In this document: positions 1-7,944 of the stretch, one piece after another
Layout of the letters: each line of letters starts with the position of its first letter
Numbering within the stretch: the first letter of the stretch is position 1
DNA from: Ottowia massiliensis
Lineage (GTDB): Bacteria; Pseudomonadota; Gammaproteobacteria; Burkholderiales; Burkholderiaceae_C
Direction of reading: 5' to 3'
NCBI RefSeq assembly: GCF_900240305.1
Contig: NZ_LT964854.1
Coordinates: forward strand, 2,356,001-2,420,000
DNA length: 64,000 nucleotides
Program-made: the position numbers and the translations under genes
The notes under the pieces: generated by a model
Databases searched by the model: none
The model's input: only the letters and a program-made list of their open reading frames with translations
What the model was told of the DNA's origin: nothing

Positions 1-109
1 GCTGCGCGGAGCCGTTTTTTCGCATTCAGGGTCAGACGCTGAAGCGATTCCCGCCGTTTCTGGACATTCCGTGGGCCGCAAGTCCTGGCCGAACGGGCCT
101 GGGCCGCTT
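1..109. other. window edge, no gene assigned
   Basis: This stretch lies downstream of the minus-strand yggT-like gene. A plus-strand frame is open from the window edge to about 155, but its translation resembles nothing I recognise. It could be the tail of an unseen gene or intergenic DNA. Confidence 0.3.
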
Positions 110-700
110 TTATTTCAAGAGCAGAAAAACCTGTACCAGCCGCCCCTGCAAGTAAGACACCCCCACGCCCAGTAGATAGAGAACCAGCAGCACGAGCAGC
201 GGTGACCAGTCAATGCCCTTGAACGGCGGCAGCAGGCGGCGTGCGGGGGCCAGCAGCGGGCGGGTGAGGCGCTCCAGCCAGCGCAGCTCATCCATGCCGG
301 GCCGCAGCCAGGAAGCCAGCGCGGCCAGCAGCACCATGATCTGCGCCACGGAAAGGGCCATCCACAGCACACCCAATAGCGCCAGCGGCAGCCATGCGCT
401 CCAAGGCGGCTGGCGCAGGCCTGACAGCAGAACGGCCTGTCGCAGCAGCTCCAGCACGAAGGCCACCAGCAGGCTGATCACGTCCCAGCGCTGGCCAGGC
501 TGGTTCACTGGCAGGCGCAGCGCCTGTGCCAGCGTTTCAAGCGGAGTGACCAGCCAGCCGGTCAGCACGGTCAGCAAAGGAGCCAGCACCAGTTTTTGCC
601 ACGACTCGCCGCGCAGGCGCAGCCATACACGCAACAGGCACGCGCCCCCCACCACGGAAGCCAGGATTTGTGTCAGCAGATTGAGAAAGTCATGCAGCAT
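110..700 (-). CDS. YggT family integral membrane protein
   Basis: This encodes a 196-aa hydrophobic protein with YggT-family character: two repeated membrane modules, each a pair of helices joined by a basic amphipathic stretch (residues with LRVWLRL in the first half, RLTRPLLAPARRLLPP in the second). The RPLLAPARRLLPP pattern is the family hallmark. YggT proteins are inner-membrane proteins of poorly known function, often beside proC. I chose the ATG at 698-700 because the protein then begins MLHDFLNLL, as is usual for the family. The in-frame extension to 862 is arginine-rich and not family-like. The gene is divergent from the permease at 1045. No proC is visible in the window. Confidence 0.85.
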   Translation of the reverse strand: MLHDFLNLLTQILASVVGGACLLRVWLRLRGESWQKLVLAPLLTVLTGWLVTPLETLAQALRLPVNQPGQRWDVISLLVAFVLELLRQAVLLSGLRQPPWSAWLPLALLGVLWMALSVAQIMVLLAALASWLRPGMDELRWLERLTRPLLAPARRLLPPFKGIDWSPLLVLLVLYLLGVGVSYLQGRLVQVFLLLK

Positions 701-1044
701 GGCGTTTCCAAAAGCAAAAAAATCGGTGCAGTGGATGATAGACGCTAGCAATCGTTTGCAACGCGATCGTGTGACGCGTGAGCGCGTGAGGCCAGAGGCG
801 CCTCGCACGAAGACGCGCAAAAATGGCTGGCGGCCTGTGAATTGCGGGCCTGCGTCTTTCACTTTTCATTCAGACCACCAGCTTAATCAATGCGTTTGTA
901 TTTGTATAATTTTTGCCTGCTGATGAAACGGGTGGCCTGATGGGATTGACCGATATGCAGCCAATCAGACGGGCCGCAATGGTGCGATTCGCCTGGAATT
1001 GCCGTAAAACTGCCACACCGCACTGAATAACGGAAAGCCTGAAC
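701..1044. promoter_or_regulatory. divergent intergenic region with a TATAAT box
   Basis: This 344-bp region separates yggT (minus) from the permease (plus) and is less GC-rich than its neighbours. A perfect TATAAT lies at 905-910 on the plus strand, about 135 nt before the permease ATG. I see no matching -35 hexamer at the usual spacing. No further gene is visible. Confidence 0.45.
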
Positions 1045-2265
1045 ATGAATTCCAGAAATCCCTCCATTTTTGGCGGCGCCATGATCATTGCCGGCACGGT
1101 TATTGGCGCGGGCATGCTCGCCAATCCAACGGCTACTTCAGGCGTCTGGTTTATTGGTTCGCTGGCGGTGCTGCTTTACACCTGGTTTTCCATGCTGTCG
1201 TCGGGGCTGATGATTTTGGAGGCCACCACGCATTATCCGCGCGGCGCCAATTTCGACACCATCGTCAAAGACCTGCTAGGCCCGGCCTGGAGCGCCGTCA
1301 ATGGCCTTTCTGTCGCTTTCGTGCTGTATTTGCTCACGTATGCCTATATTTTTACGGGCGGCAATCTCACGGCGCATGCGTTGGGGCAGCCCTTGTGGGT
1401 GGGGCAAATCATTTTCACACTGATTTTCTCGGCTTGCGTTTGGTGGTCGGTTTATTGGGTGGATCGCGCGACCACTATTTTGATTGGCGGCATGGTCGTC
1501 AGCTTTTTATGGGCCAATGGCGGCTTGCTTGCTTCGGCGCAGCCAGATATCTTGCTTGATACGGCTTCAGGCGGCCAGGCGCATTACTGGATTTATGCGG
1601 GCGCGGCCCTGCCCGTGTGCCTGGCTTCATTCGGCTTTCATGGCAACGTGTCAGGCCTGTTTGACTATTTCAAGGGCGATGCACGCAAGGTGGCCCGCTC
1701 GCTGTGGCTGGGCACATTGATTGCGCTGCTGATTTACGCGCTCTGGCAATTTGCTGTGCAAGGCAATCTGCCGCGCAGCGAATTCGGCCCGGTGATTGCC
1801 GCGCAGGACAACGTGGCCGCCTTGCTTGACGCGCTGGCGGGTGTGGCAGGCAGCGGGCTGGTCAGGGTGCTATCGTTTTTCTCCTACATGGCCATTGCTT
1901 CGTCGTTTCTTGGCGTCACGCTGGGCTTGCTGGATTACCTGAGCGACCTGTTCGGATTTGACTCCAGCCGCGCCGGGCGCAGCAAGGCCGCCGCTCTGAC
2001 TTTTTTGCCGCCGCTGGCAGCTTGTTTGCTGTTTCCCACAGGATTCGTGCTGGCAATCAGCTACGTAGGCTTCGCCGCCACGGTATGGACGGCTTTCGTG
2101 CCTGCCTTGCTGCTGCATGCGTGCCGCAAGAAATTTGGCGCAGGCAAGGGCTACCAGGTGTATGGCGGCCTGTGGCTGATGGTTTGGGTTTTTTTGTTTG
2201 GCGTGCTCAACGTTCTGGCGCAGATTCTCAGTCGCGCCGATGTTCTGCCGGTTTTCAGGGGCTGA
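1045..2265 (+). CDS. aromatic amino acid permease, HAAAP family (TyrP/Mtr-like)
   Basis: This 406-aa inner-membrane transporter has about eleven hydrophobic helices. The N-terminus (FGGAMIIAGTVIGAGMLANP, residues about 9-28) is the first-helix signature of the hydroxy/aromatic amino acid permeases TyrP, Mtr and TnaB, which import tyrosine or tryptophan with protons. The length matches the family (about 400-415 aa). The ATG at 1045 follows a GGAAAG-type ribosome site at about 10 nt. The gene stands alone and ends before a strong bidirectional terminator. Substrate choice between tyrosine and tryptophan cannot be read from the sequence. Confidence 0.9.
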   Translation: MNSRNPSIFGGAMIIAGTVIGAGMLANPTATSGVWFIGSLAVLLYTWFSMLSSGLMILEATTHYPRGANFDTIVKDLLGPAWSAVNGLSVAFVLYLLTYAYIFTGGNLTAHALGQPLWVGQIIFTLIFSACVWWSVYWVDRATTILIGGMVVSFLWANGGLLASAQPDILLDTASGGQAHYWIYAGAALPVCLASFGFHGNVSGLFDYFKGDARKVARSLWLGTLIALLIYALWQFAVQGNLPRSEFGPVIAAQDNVAALLDALAGVAGSGLVRVLSFFSYMAIASSFLGVTLGLLDYLSDLFGFDSSRAGRSKAAALTFLPPLAACLLFPTGFVLAISYVGFAATVWTAFVPALLLHACRKKFGAGKGYQVYGGLWLMVWVFLFGVLNVLAQILSRADVLPVFRG

Positions 2266-2302
2266 AAACGCCATTTACGCCTTTTCAGAAGGCCGATTGC
2301 AT

Positions 2303-2335
2303 AAAAAAGCCCGGGAATGCTTTCCGGGCTTTTTT
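2303..2335. terminator. bidirectional rho-independent terminator
   Basis: An inverted repeat (AAAAAAGCCCGG ... CCGGGCTTTTTT) has runs of A and T on its two outer arms, so it can stop transcription from both sides. It sits between the convergent permease and DUF2892 genes. Confidence 0.9.
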
Positions 2336-2352
2336 GTGGCATGAATTGACGC

Positions 2353-2568
2353 CTATTTTTCTTCCTGGCCGGGCGGCTGCAATTTCACCGGGCAGGTGCT
2401 CAGGCCCAGCAGCCGGTATGCTGGACAAAACTGGAAAATCCCCGTCACCAGCGGCGCCACGCCGATATAACCCCACCAGCCAATATAGCCCAGCGCCGCT
2501 GCCACAATCAGCACCAGCCCTACGAGAATACGCAAAATGCGGTCAATGCCGCCAACGTTGAGTTTCAT
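2353..2568 (-). CDS. DUF2892 (YgaP-type transmembrane domain) protein
   Basis: This 71-aa protein is a stand-alone DUF2892 domain: MKLNVGGIDRILRI at the N-terminus, two closely spaced membrane helices, and the FCPAYRLLGLSTCP motif with two cysteines near the C-terminus. In E. coli YgaP the same domain is fused to a rhodanese. Stand-alone forms often sit in sulfur or persulfide detoxification operons. The ATG at 2566-2568 has an excellent ribosome site (GAAAGGAGA). It lies 52 nt downstream of the AhpD-like gene on the same strand, so the two probably form an operon read away from the ArsR-type regulator. Confidence 0.9.
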   Translation of the reverse strand: MKLNVGGIDRILRILVGLVLIVAAALGYIGWWGYIGVAPLVTGIFQFCPAYRLLGLSTCPVKLQPPGQEEK

Positions 2569-2620
2569 GGCTTGTCTCCTTTCTGGATATGCCTGGGTTG
2601 ATGAAACCATCGTGGGGAAT

Positions 2621-2983
2621 TCATGCCGCCGTGGCGGCCTTTTCGCCGCCAAATTCCTCGTAGGCGGCCAGTGCGTTGGCAGCATACATCAGAGAGGGGC
2701 CGCCGCCCATGTAAACGCACACCGCCAGCATTTCTTCCAGCTCCGCCCGCGTGCAGCCCAGCCGTACCAGCGCCTGTGCGTGGAAGCCCAGGCAAGGGTC
2801 GCAGCGCGCCGCCACGCCCAGCGCCAAGGCGATCAATTCCTTGGTTTTCTTGTCCAGCGCTCCATCGCCTTGCCCCGCCTGCGACAGCGCGTGAAACGCC
2901 TGCATGGTTTGCGGGATATCCTTGCGCAGCGGCCCCAGCCAGGAAGTCACGTGTTCAATGATGTCGCGGTAGCTTTTGCTCAT
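2621..2983 (-). CDS. carboxymuconolactone decarboxylase family (AhpD-like) protein
   Basis: This 120-aa all-helical protein has the AhpD-type redox motif CDPC followed by His in the GFHAQ segment (residues about 61-70). That is the catalytic Cys-x-x-Cys/His arrangement of AhpD-like peroxidase-linked enzymes. The exact substrate is unknown. The ATG at 2981-2983 is preceded by CTGAAAGGAG. It is the first gene of a probable two-gene unit with the DUF2892 gene, and divergent by only 54 bp from an ArsR-family repressor, so co-regulation is likely. A role in peroxide, disulfide or persulfide stress is inferred from context. Confidence 0.85.
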   Translation of the reverse strand: MSKSYRDIIEHVTSWLGPLRKDIPQTMQAFHALSQAGQGDGALDKKTKELIALALGVAARCDPCLGFHAQALVRLGCTRAELEEMLAVCVYMGGGPSLMYAANALAAYEEFGGEKAATAA

Positions 2984-3011
2984 GAAGGTACACTCCTTTC
3001 AGTTAAGAAAG

Positions 3012-3036
3012 CAATAGTATATAAAAATATAGATTG
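3012..3036. promoter_or_regulatory. candidate operator/promoter for the divergent sulfide-type locus
   Basis: The 54-bp divergent intergenic region contains an AT-rich imperfect palindrome with CAAT at one end, ATTG at the other and TATAT/ATATA arms between. It overlaps where promoters for both genes must lie. BigR-type repressors bind AT-rich palindromes of this kind. The assignment rests on position and symmetry. Confidence 0.55.
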
Positions 3037-3037
3037 T

Positions 3038-3364
3038 ATGGACGCCTCTGTTCTCTCCGTCACCCCCGAAGCCATGCGCAGCGGCGCGGCGGCTGCCGTG
3101 CGCATGCTCAAGATGCTGGCCAATGAAGACCGCCTGCTGCTGCTGTGCCAGCTCTCGCAAGGCGAAAGCTGCGTGAGCGATCTGGAAGCCGCGCTGGGCA
3201 TTCGCCAGCCTACGCTCTCGCAGCAACTGGCCGTGCTCCGCAGCGAAGAGCTGGTCAGCACCCGCCGCGACGGCAAGAACATCTACTACGCCATCGCCCG
3301 CCCGGATGTGCTGCGTCTGCTGCAAACGCTGCATGAGCTGCACTGTCCCGCTGCCTTAGGGTGA
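3038..3364 (+). CDS. ArsR-family repressor, BigR/SqrR-like persulfide sensor
   Basis: This 108-aa winged-helix protein has a recognition helix around residues 57-70 (QPTLSQQLAVLR). It lacks the metal-binding ELCVCDL box of ArsR proper. Instead it carries Cys37 (LLLLCQL) and Cys103 (LHELHC), 66 residues apart, the same spacing as the sulfide-sensing cysteine pair of SqrR/BigR/YgaV. Cys45 is an additional cysteine. The ATG at 3038 directly follows the candidate operator. In-frame upstream sequence reads through the intergenic promoter and is not coding. The divergent partners fit repression relieved by persulfide. Family is sure; ligand is inferred. Confidence 0.85.
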   Translation: MDASVLSVTPEAMRSGAAAAVRMLKMLANEDRLLLLCQLSQGESCVSDLEAALGIRQPTLSQQLAVLRSEELVSTRRDGKNIYYAIARPDVLRLLQTLHELHCPAALG

Positions 3365-3387
3365 TGTGCCGAAGGTGAATCACGCGA

Positions 3388-3405
3388 AAGGCGCCAAAGC
3401 GCCTT
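3388..3405 (+). terminator. hairpin after the ArsR-type gene
   Basis: A perfect 7-bp stem (AAGGCGC / GCGCCTT) with a 4-nt loop lies 24 nt after the stop codon. There is no T-run, so it may only weakly terminate or protect the transcript end. Confidence 0.4.
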
Positions 3406-3662
3406 GGCAGATCGCGTCAAGGGAAGTCTGCCCGGCAGTGATAAAGCACGGCATCGACAAACAGTCTCGTGCTTGAAGCGTGGCCAACGCGATTGGCTAT
3501 TGGCTTGCGTCCGCGTGCCTTGCCTTTCTGTCCAGCGCTTCTCTTGCGGAAAAGGGCAATTGGCTGCCGGAAAGCGGGGGCCGCAGATTTCTGAATGGCC
3601 GCCGCAATCCACCTGGCTTTCAGGAATGTGCAGCGCGGGCCTGGGTGAAGAGAAAACGCGGG

Positions 3663-3752
3663 GCATCAAAAACAGAAGCGGATTCAACGCCCTGAAAACG
3701 GCGTTTGCGCCCGTTTGGAGGGGAGTTTCTGCTATCGAATGAAGAGCAAATC
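3663..3752 (+). repeat. dispersed intergenic repeat, copy 1 (diverged)
   Basis: The copy begins with GCATCAAAAACAGAAGCGGATT and ends with TGCTATCGAATGAAGAGCAAAT. The central CACTAGGAC core is lost, but both end blocks and the TTTGCGC centre remain. Orientation is plus in the scheme where CACTAGGAC reads forward. Confidence 0.75.
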
Positions 3753-3825
3753 CAGGCCGCTGGCCTGAGCCGCCCAGGGCTGCGCATGAAAGCAGGCGGA
3801 CAGTCTGCTCGCCGCGCCCAGCCAC

Positions 3826-3831
3826 TACAAT
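3826..3831 (+). promoter_or_regulatory. -10 box of ffs
   Basis: TACAAT lies 8 nt upstream of the predicted 5' end of the SRP RNA, the correct distance for a sigma-70 -10 element. The -35 region is not recognisable. Confidence 0.55.
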
Positions 3832-3839
3832 CGCGCCCC

Positions 3840-3934
3840 GACGGGCCTTCCCGCATGGGGAAGCGGCCAACCGGGTCAGGTGGGGAACCAAGCAGCCCTA
3901 ACCGTGGAGCCAGTGCCGGGGTCAAGGCTCGTCA
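3840..3934 (+). ncRNA. ffs: 4.5S signal recognition particle RNA
   Basis: The conserved SRP domain-IV signature is present: GGGTCAGGTGGGGAA followed by CCAAGCAGCCCTAACC at about 3873-3904. It contains the asymmetric loop that binds Ffh. The two ends pair (GACGGGCCTT at 3840-3849 with AAGGCTCGTC at 3924-3933), closing a rod of about 95 nt, the normal size for proteobacterial 4.5S RNA. A pyrimidine-rich stretch follows the 3' end. It acts with Ffh to target membrane proteins to FtsY and SecYEG. The exact ends are estimates. Confidence 0.92.
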
Positions 3935-3994
3935 TCCTTTCTTCTCCCTTCTCTCCCGCTCCGGCGGCGCGCCTGAACGAAAACGCGCAACGCG

Positions 3995-4891
3995 ATGCCC
4001 CCAGACGAACGCCCGCCGCCAGCCGGATTCGCGCCCCAGCCGCCCCAGCCGGTTGAGCATTACGAAAACTTCCCCGTCGCTTCCTGGCTGTGCCCGCCGC
4101 GCTTGCGCGCGCCCATTGCCGCCATCTACCACTTCGCCCGCACGGCGGACGACCTGGCCGATGAAGGCGATGCGCCTGCCGCCGCCCGGCTGCGCGATCT
4201 GGCCCGCTACCGCGCTGACCTGCTGGCCGTAGCGCAAGGCCAGCCGCCTTCGCCCCGCTGGCCGCAGGTGTTTGTTCCGCTGGCAGCGCAGATGCGCGCC
4301 TTCGGCCTGCCCGCGCAGCCGCTGGACGATTTGTTCAGCGCCTTCGTGCAAGACGTGACGATGACGCGCGACGGCGCCGCCTACGCCGATATGCCCGCCT
4401 TGCTGAACTACTGCCGCCGCTCGGCCAACCCCGTGGGCCGCCTGCTGCTGCACCTGTATGGCGTGACGCAAGAGCAGGCCCTGCGCGAGAGCGACGCCAT
4501 CTGCACCGCGCTGCAACTCATCAACTTCTGGCAAGACTTGAGCGTGGACATTCCCCGTGGCCGCTACTACCTGCCGCTGGCCGAATGCGCCGCGCACGGC
4601 ATCGCCATCACCGCCCCGCGCGAGCAGTTCGCGGCCCTGCGCCCAGACGATGAGCGCGCCGCCCGCCTGCTGGAATCGCTCACCCGCCACGCCCGCGCCA
4701 CCATGCTGCAAGGCGCGCCGCTGGTGCATCGCGTGCCGGGCCGCGCGGGCTGGGAATTGCGCGCCGTGGTGCAAGCCGCCCTGAGCGTGCTGGCGCAGAC
4801 CCGCGCCCTCGGCCCGCGCGCCCTGGCCACGCGCCCCGTGCTGCGCCGCCGCGACGCGCCGCGCGTGCTGTGGCGCTGCCTACTCATGTGA
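3995..4891 (+). CDS. hpnC: squalene/phytoene synthase family, HpnC-like
   Basis: This 298-aa trans-isoprenyl transferase has the first Asp-rich motif at residues 51-57 (ADDLADE) and the second in the QLINFWQDLSVD segment around 170-181. The N-terminal HYENFPVASWLCPPRLR pattern is typical of HpnC rather than HpnD. HpnC converts presqualene diphosphate to hydroxysqualene in the bacterial three-enzyme route to squalene and hopanoids. No hpnD, hpnE or shc lies in the window, so the pathway's other genes must be elsewhere or absent. The ATG at 3995 lies about 60 nt after ffs and has no clear ribosome site. Confidence 0.85.
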   Translation: MPPDERPPPAGFAPQPPQPVEHYENFPVASWLCPPRLRAPIAAIYHFARTADDLADEGDAPAAARLRDLARYRADLLAVAQGQPPSPRWPQVFVPLAAQMRAFGLPAQPLDDLFSAFVQDVTMTRDGAAYADMPALLNYCRRSANPVGRLLLHLYGVTQEQALRESDAICTALQLINFWQDLSVDIPRGRYYLPLAECAAHGIAITAPREQFAALRPDDERAARLLESLTRHARATMLQGAPLVHRVPGRAGWELRAVVQAALSVLAQTRALGPRALATRPVLRRRDAPRVLWRCLLM

Positions 4892-5113
4892 GAGGCGGCT
4901 CACCCGCGCGTTCGTGAGCGCAAAAAGCACGGACTTGGGCCTTGCGAACCCTTGCCTAGCCCCAAGCAAGCCGCAAAACCCGCGCTGTCGTGGCAACAAA
5001 TGTTCAATCAAGTTCCATGGCAAATCCGCAAGGGCGCATCTGCGTATCGCGCTCCTGATTCCGATGCCGCCCGGCTAGCGCCAGAACGCAGGTGGGCTGC
5101 TTTGAAAAGGCTC

Positions 5114-5743
5114 TTAAAGCAGGCCGGCCTGCCGTGCGAAAGCGTTCAACGCCCGGGCGAATTCGGCATAGCCTTGGGCGTTGGCATGCACGGCGTCGCT
5201 GCGCAGAGCGGGCTGGGCGAGCACGCGGCTCCAGCCGTTCGCAAACAGGGGCAGTTGCAGCTCGTCAGCCAGGCTGGCGTAGAGCGCGTGGTCATTCAAG
5301 CGCCCCAGGGCGGCGGAAAGGGTGAGGGCGGGTACGGCCACCAGCAGCACTTGCGCGCCGCTGGCCTTGGCTTGCTCGCAGATGGCGCGGATGTGGCGGT
5401 GCGTGTTGGCTTCGGGCAGGCGGCGCAGAAAGTCATTGCCGCCAATGCTGACGATGACCAGTTGCGGCGCGTGTTCTTGCAGCAGGCCGGGCAGGCGTTG
5501 CAAGGCTTGCGCGGCAGTGTCGCCGGGCACGCCACCGTTGGCGATGCGCCAGCCCGTCAGCGCCGCCAACACGGCTGGGTAGCTGGTTTCAGGCGTCGCG
5601 CCAACGCCCCAGGTGAGCGAGTCGCCCAAGGCCAGCACGGGCGCACCGGGCGGCACACGCGTGACGGGTGGCTTTTTGCGGCCGCAGGCGGGCAGCAGGC
5701 AGGCACAAGCAAGCAGGAGGAAGGCGCAGCGGCGCGAGGGCAT
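5114..5743 (-). CDS. GDSL-type esterase/lysophospholipase, TesA-like lipoprotein
   Basis: This 209-aa SGNH hydrolase has block I at residues 38-46 (ALGDSLTWG, nucleophile Ser42), the block II glycine (NGGVPGDT), block III GGND and block V DAVHAN with the catalytic Asp and His. The N-terminus is a lipoprotein signal ending LLPAC, with Cys20 as the likely lipidated residue, so the enzyme is probably membrane-anchored rather than free periplasmic like E. coli TesA. It hydrolyses acyl esters or thioesters. No clear ribosome site precedes the ATG. It lies downstream of gshA on the same strand, 330 bp away. Confidence 0.88.
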   Translation of the reverse strand: MPSRRCAFLLLACACLLPACGRKKPPVTRVPPGAPVLALGDSLTWGVGATPETSYPAVLAALTGWRIANGGVPGDTAAQALQRLPGLLQEHAPQLVIVSIGGNDFLRRLPEANTHRHIRAICEQAKASGAQVLLVAVPALTLSAALGRLNDHALYASLADELQLPLFANGWSRVLAQPALRSDAVHANAQGYAEFARALNAFARQAGLL

Positions 5744-6072
5744 GGAGGAGAGAAATCAGGCGGATGCGTCTGGCCTCGGCCATTGCGCCCAGGTTTGCGG
5801 CACGTGGTTTGCGCTGTCTGCGCCACTTGCCTTGCGGGGAGGAAAGAGCAGTACGGGGCTTCTGATGAGACTGGGGCGGACCAGCATCAGGGCACTGGTG
5901 CCATCTTGCATCAGGGCACTGGTGCCGTCTTGCGCCAGCGCAGCGGGCAGCGCGCCCTGCTTTTTGAAATCATGAAAAACCAAGGCCACGGCTGGCGACG
6001 CACTGACGGCTTTTGCAGACGGCCATGCCGTAGGACATGAGACTGTCGCAGAGCTGGGCATGGGCGCGGCTT
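5744..6072. repeat. intergenic region with a 24-bp tandem repeat
   Basis: Between gshA and the esterase no credible gene is seen. Two 24-bp units beginning GCATCAGGGCACTGGTGCC lie head to tail at 5884-5907 and 5908-5931 with one mismatch. Each contains a GGCAC/GTGCC stem. A minus-strand ORF over this region repeats QDGTSALM twice but lacks other support. Confidence 0.6.
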
Positions 6073-7614
6073 TCAGGCCTGGGGCGACAGGCGCGCGGGC
6101 GAGGTGTATTCGCGGCGGTATTGCTCGAAGCTGAGGGTGTCGCTCACTTCAATTGCATGCTGCTGCGCGCGCGATTGCACGGCCATTTCGGCAAAGCGCT
6201 GGCGCAAGGCGGTGCCGGGCGGCTGCGCCAGCATGAGGGAGCGGATTTGCTGCGAGCGGTCGAGCATGAAGGCCACGTAGCTGTCGCCATAGCCGGGCAG
6301 CGCCGCCAGCACACGGGCCGAGGGCAGCAGGACGGGGTTGTGCAGGGCCTGCTGCGCGGCCTGCACGGCGGCCTGGTGGCCGTCGCCGCCCAGGGCTTCG
6401 TCCAGCGCGCGGGCCAGCGCGGGCAGCTCGCCCAGCACCTGGGCGGCCCAGTCGGTCAGCGCCACTTCCATGCCGCCGCAGGCAAGCTTGAGGCCCGGCT
6501 CGCGGCCGCGCTCGGCCACCAGATGCTGGTTGCGCTTGAGCGCTTCGATTTCGGCGGGGCTGTCGGGCGGGCTGTCGCTGAGCAGGCAGTGCAGCAAGAA
6601 CACATCCAGAAAGCGCATGGTCTGCTCGTCTATGCCCACGGGCAGGAAGGGATTGAGGTCCATCAGCCGCACTTCCACGTATTCCACGCCGCGCGCGCGC
6701 AAGGCGTGCAGGGGGCGCTCGCCCGGCTCGATCACGCGCTTGGGACGAATCGTGCCGTAGAACTCGTTTTCAATTTGCAGCAGCGTGACGGCCAGCTGGT
6801 TGTAGTCGCCGCTGGGCGCCTGGATGCCGATGGCTTCATACGCGGGCCAGGGGCGCGTGAGCGCGTCTTGCAGCGAGGCGGCGTAGCCTTCCAGGCCGTT
6901 GTAGCTGACGGCCAGCGTGGATTGCGCATCGCTCTGGTACCCCAGCCGCCCCATGCGCAACGACGTGGCGTGCGGCAGATACATGGCCCGGCTGCCCAGC
7001 GGCTGCAAGGCATGCTGGCGGCCCTGCACGAAAGTGCCGCACACAACGGGGGAGGCGCCAAACAGGTACAGCAGCAAAAAGGCGTGGCGGCGGAAGTTGC
7101 GGATCAGCCCGAAATACTGCTCGCTGCCCGCGCCCGGCAGCGACCAGTTGTAGTGAATGCCCGAAATGGTCTGCATGCGCCGCCCGTAGCGGTGCCCCAG
7201 CCCCATGCGATAGACGCTCTTGGCGCGGCCCACGTTGCTGGTGCCGTAGTAGCCCAGCGGAATCATTTCATCAGGCGGCAGCTTGCAGGGCATGCTGGAA
7301 GCCCACAGCATCTCATCGCCCAGCGCCGCCATTTCGGCATACACCACTTGGTGAATCTGCCGCAGCTCATCCAGGCAAGCCTGCACGCTGCCATGCGTGC
7401 CCGTGACCAGCTCCGGCTGCGACTCGCTGAAATCCGTGGTGATGTGCGGGTGCGTGAGCGGCGAGCCAAGCGCCGCCGGATGCGGCGTGAGCGCCAGCGC
7501 GCCATCTGGCGCGGCGCGCAGGCTTTCTTTTTCCAGCCCGCGCCGCATGCCCGGCAGGGCCTCGGGCGGCAAGGCCGCCAGGCGGCGCAAAAGCAAATCA
7601 CTGGATGCGTTCAT
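6073..7614 (-). CDS. gshA: glutamate-cysteine ligase, E. coli type
   Basis: This 513-aa enzyme catalyses the first, ATP-dependent step of glutathione synthesis, joining L-glutamate to L-cysteine through the gamma-carboxyl. The length matches the gamma-proteobacterial GshA class (about 518 aa). Signatures are RGLEKESLR at residues 25-33 and TTDFSESQPELVT around 59-71, both in the ATP/metal-binding core, plus the GTSNVGRAKSVYR and SGIHYNWSLP stretches. The ATG at 7612-7614 fits the family start. gshB is not in the window. A dispersed repeat lies upstream, between this gene and cobT. Confidence 0.95.
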   Translation of the reverse strand: MNASSDLLLRRLAALPPEALPGMRRGLEKESLRAAPDGALALTPHPAALGSPLTHPHITTDFSESQPELVTGTHGSVQACLDELRQIHQVVYAEMAALGDEMLWASSMPCKLPPDEMIPLGYYGTSNVGRAKSVYRMGLGHRYGRRMQTISGIHYNWSLPGAGSEQYFGLIRNFRRHAFLLLYLFGASPVVCGTFVQGRQHALQPLGSRAMYLPHATSLRMGRLGYQSDAQSTLAVSYNGLEGYAASLQDALTRPWPAYEAIGIQAPSGDYNQLAVTLLQIENEFYGTIRPKRVIEPGERPLHALRARGVEYVEVRLMDLNPFLPVGIDEQTMRFLDVFLLHCLLSDSPPDSPAEIEALKRNQHLVAERGREPGLKLACGGMEVALTDWAAQVLGELPALARALDEALGGDGHQAAVQAAQQALHNPVLLPSARVLAALPGYGDSYVAFMLDRSQQIRSLMLAQPPGTALRQRFAEMAVQSRAQQHAIEVSDTLSFEQYRREYTSPARLSPQA

Positions 7615-7944
7615 GTCGTCAAGCCCCGGGGTCGTTCAATGGCAAAGGAAGGTAACACACGGCCCCTGCGCGGCGGGCGGAGCGTCTTTCTGCGCCTGTC
7701 TCGTGTTTGTTCAGCGCCTGTCGCACGCCCGTTCTACGCTTTTTCCGCCCAATTCGCGTTGATGGCCAAGCAGAAAGCATGCAGGTCAGTTTAGCTATTT
7801 AATCAATAGCATGATGTCCTAGTGGAATGTGCGCAACAAGGCATTTTTGCCCCCATGAATCCGCTCCTGTTTTTGGGTGGCGCTGGCATGAAGGCCCTGC
7901 CAGCCATTGACCGCGCTCTGCGGTTTGGCGGGATTGGCAAGCCC
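7615..7944. other. intergenic region between gshA and cobT
   Basis: This contains the presumed gshA promoter region and one dispersed repeat (7790-7877). I see no protein-coding signal. Confidence 0.6.
7790..7877 (-). repeat. dispersed intergenic repeat, copy 2
   Basis: Read on the minus strand it carries the full core CACTAGGAC then ATCATGCTATTGATT, and an AGGAGCGGATT block at the other end. The centre (GGGGGCAAAAATGCC) can fold. The right-end AGGAGC block is degraded here. Confidence 0.88.

Larger units (their letters stand above)
3365..3839. other. intergenic region with repeat copy and ffs promoter
   Basis: No credible protein gene is seen between the regulator and the SRP RNA. The region holds a hairpin at 3388, a diverged dispersed repeat at 3663-3752 and the ffs promoter at its right end. 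Confidence 0.6.

Noticed and set aside
5756..6061. Small minus-strand protein with two QDGTSALM repeats
   Set aside because: The repeats come from the 24-bp tandem, and there is no ribosome site or other coding sign.
6037..7794. Long plus-strand ORF opposite gshA (585 aa)
   Set aside because: It is a shadow of gshA in high-GC DNA; its translation is Gln/His/Arg/Ala-rich with no family signs. Similar shadows opposite purA, hisZ, rmuC, M48 and CobT were dropped for the same reason.
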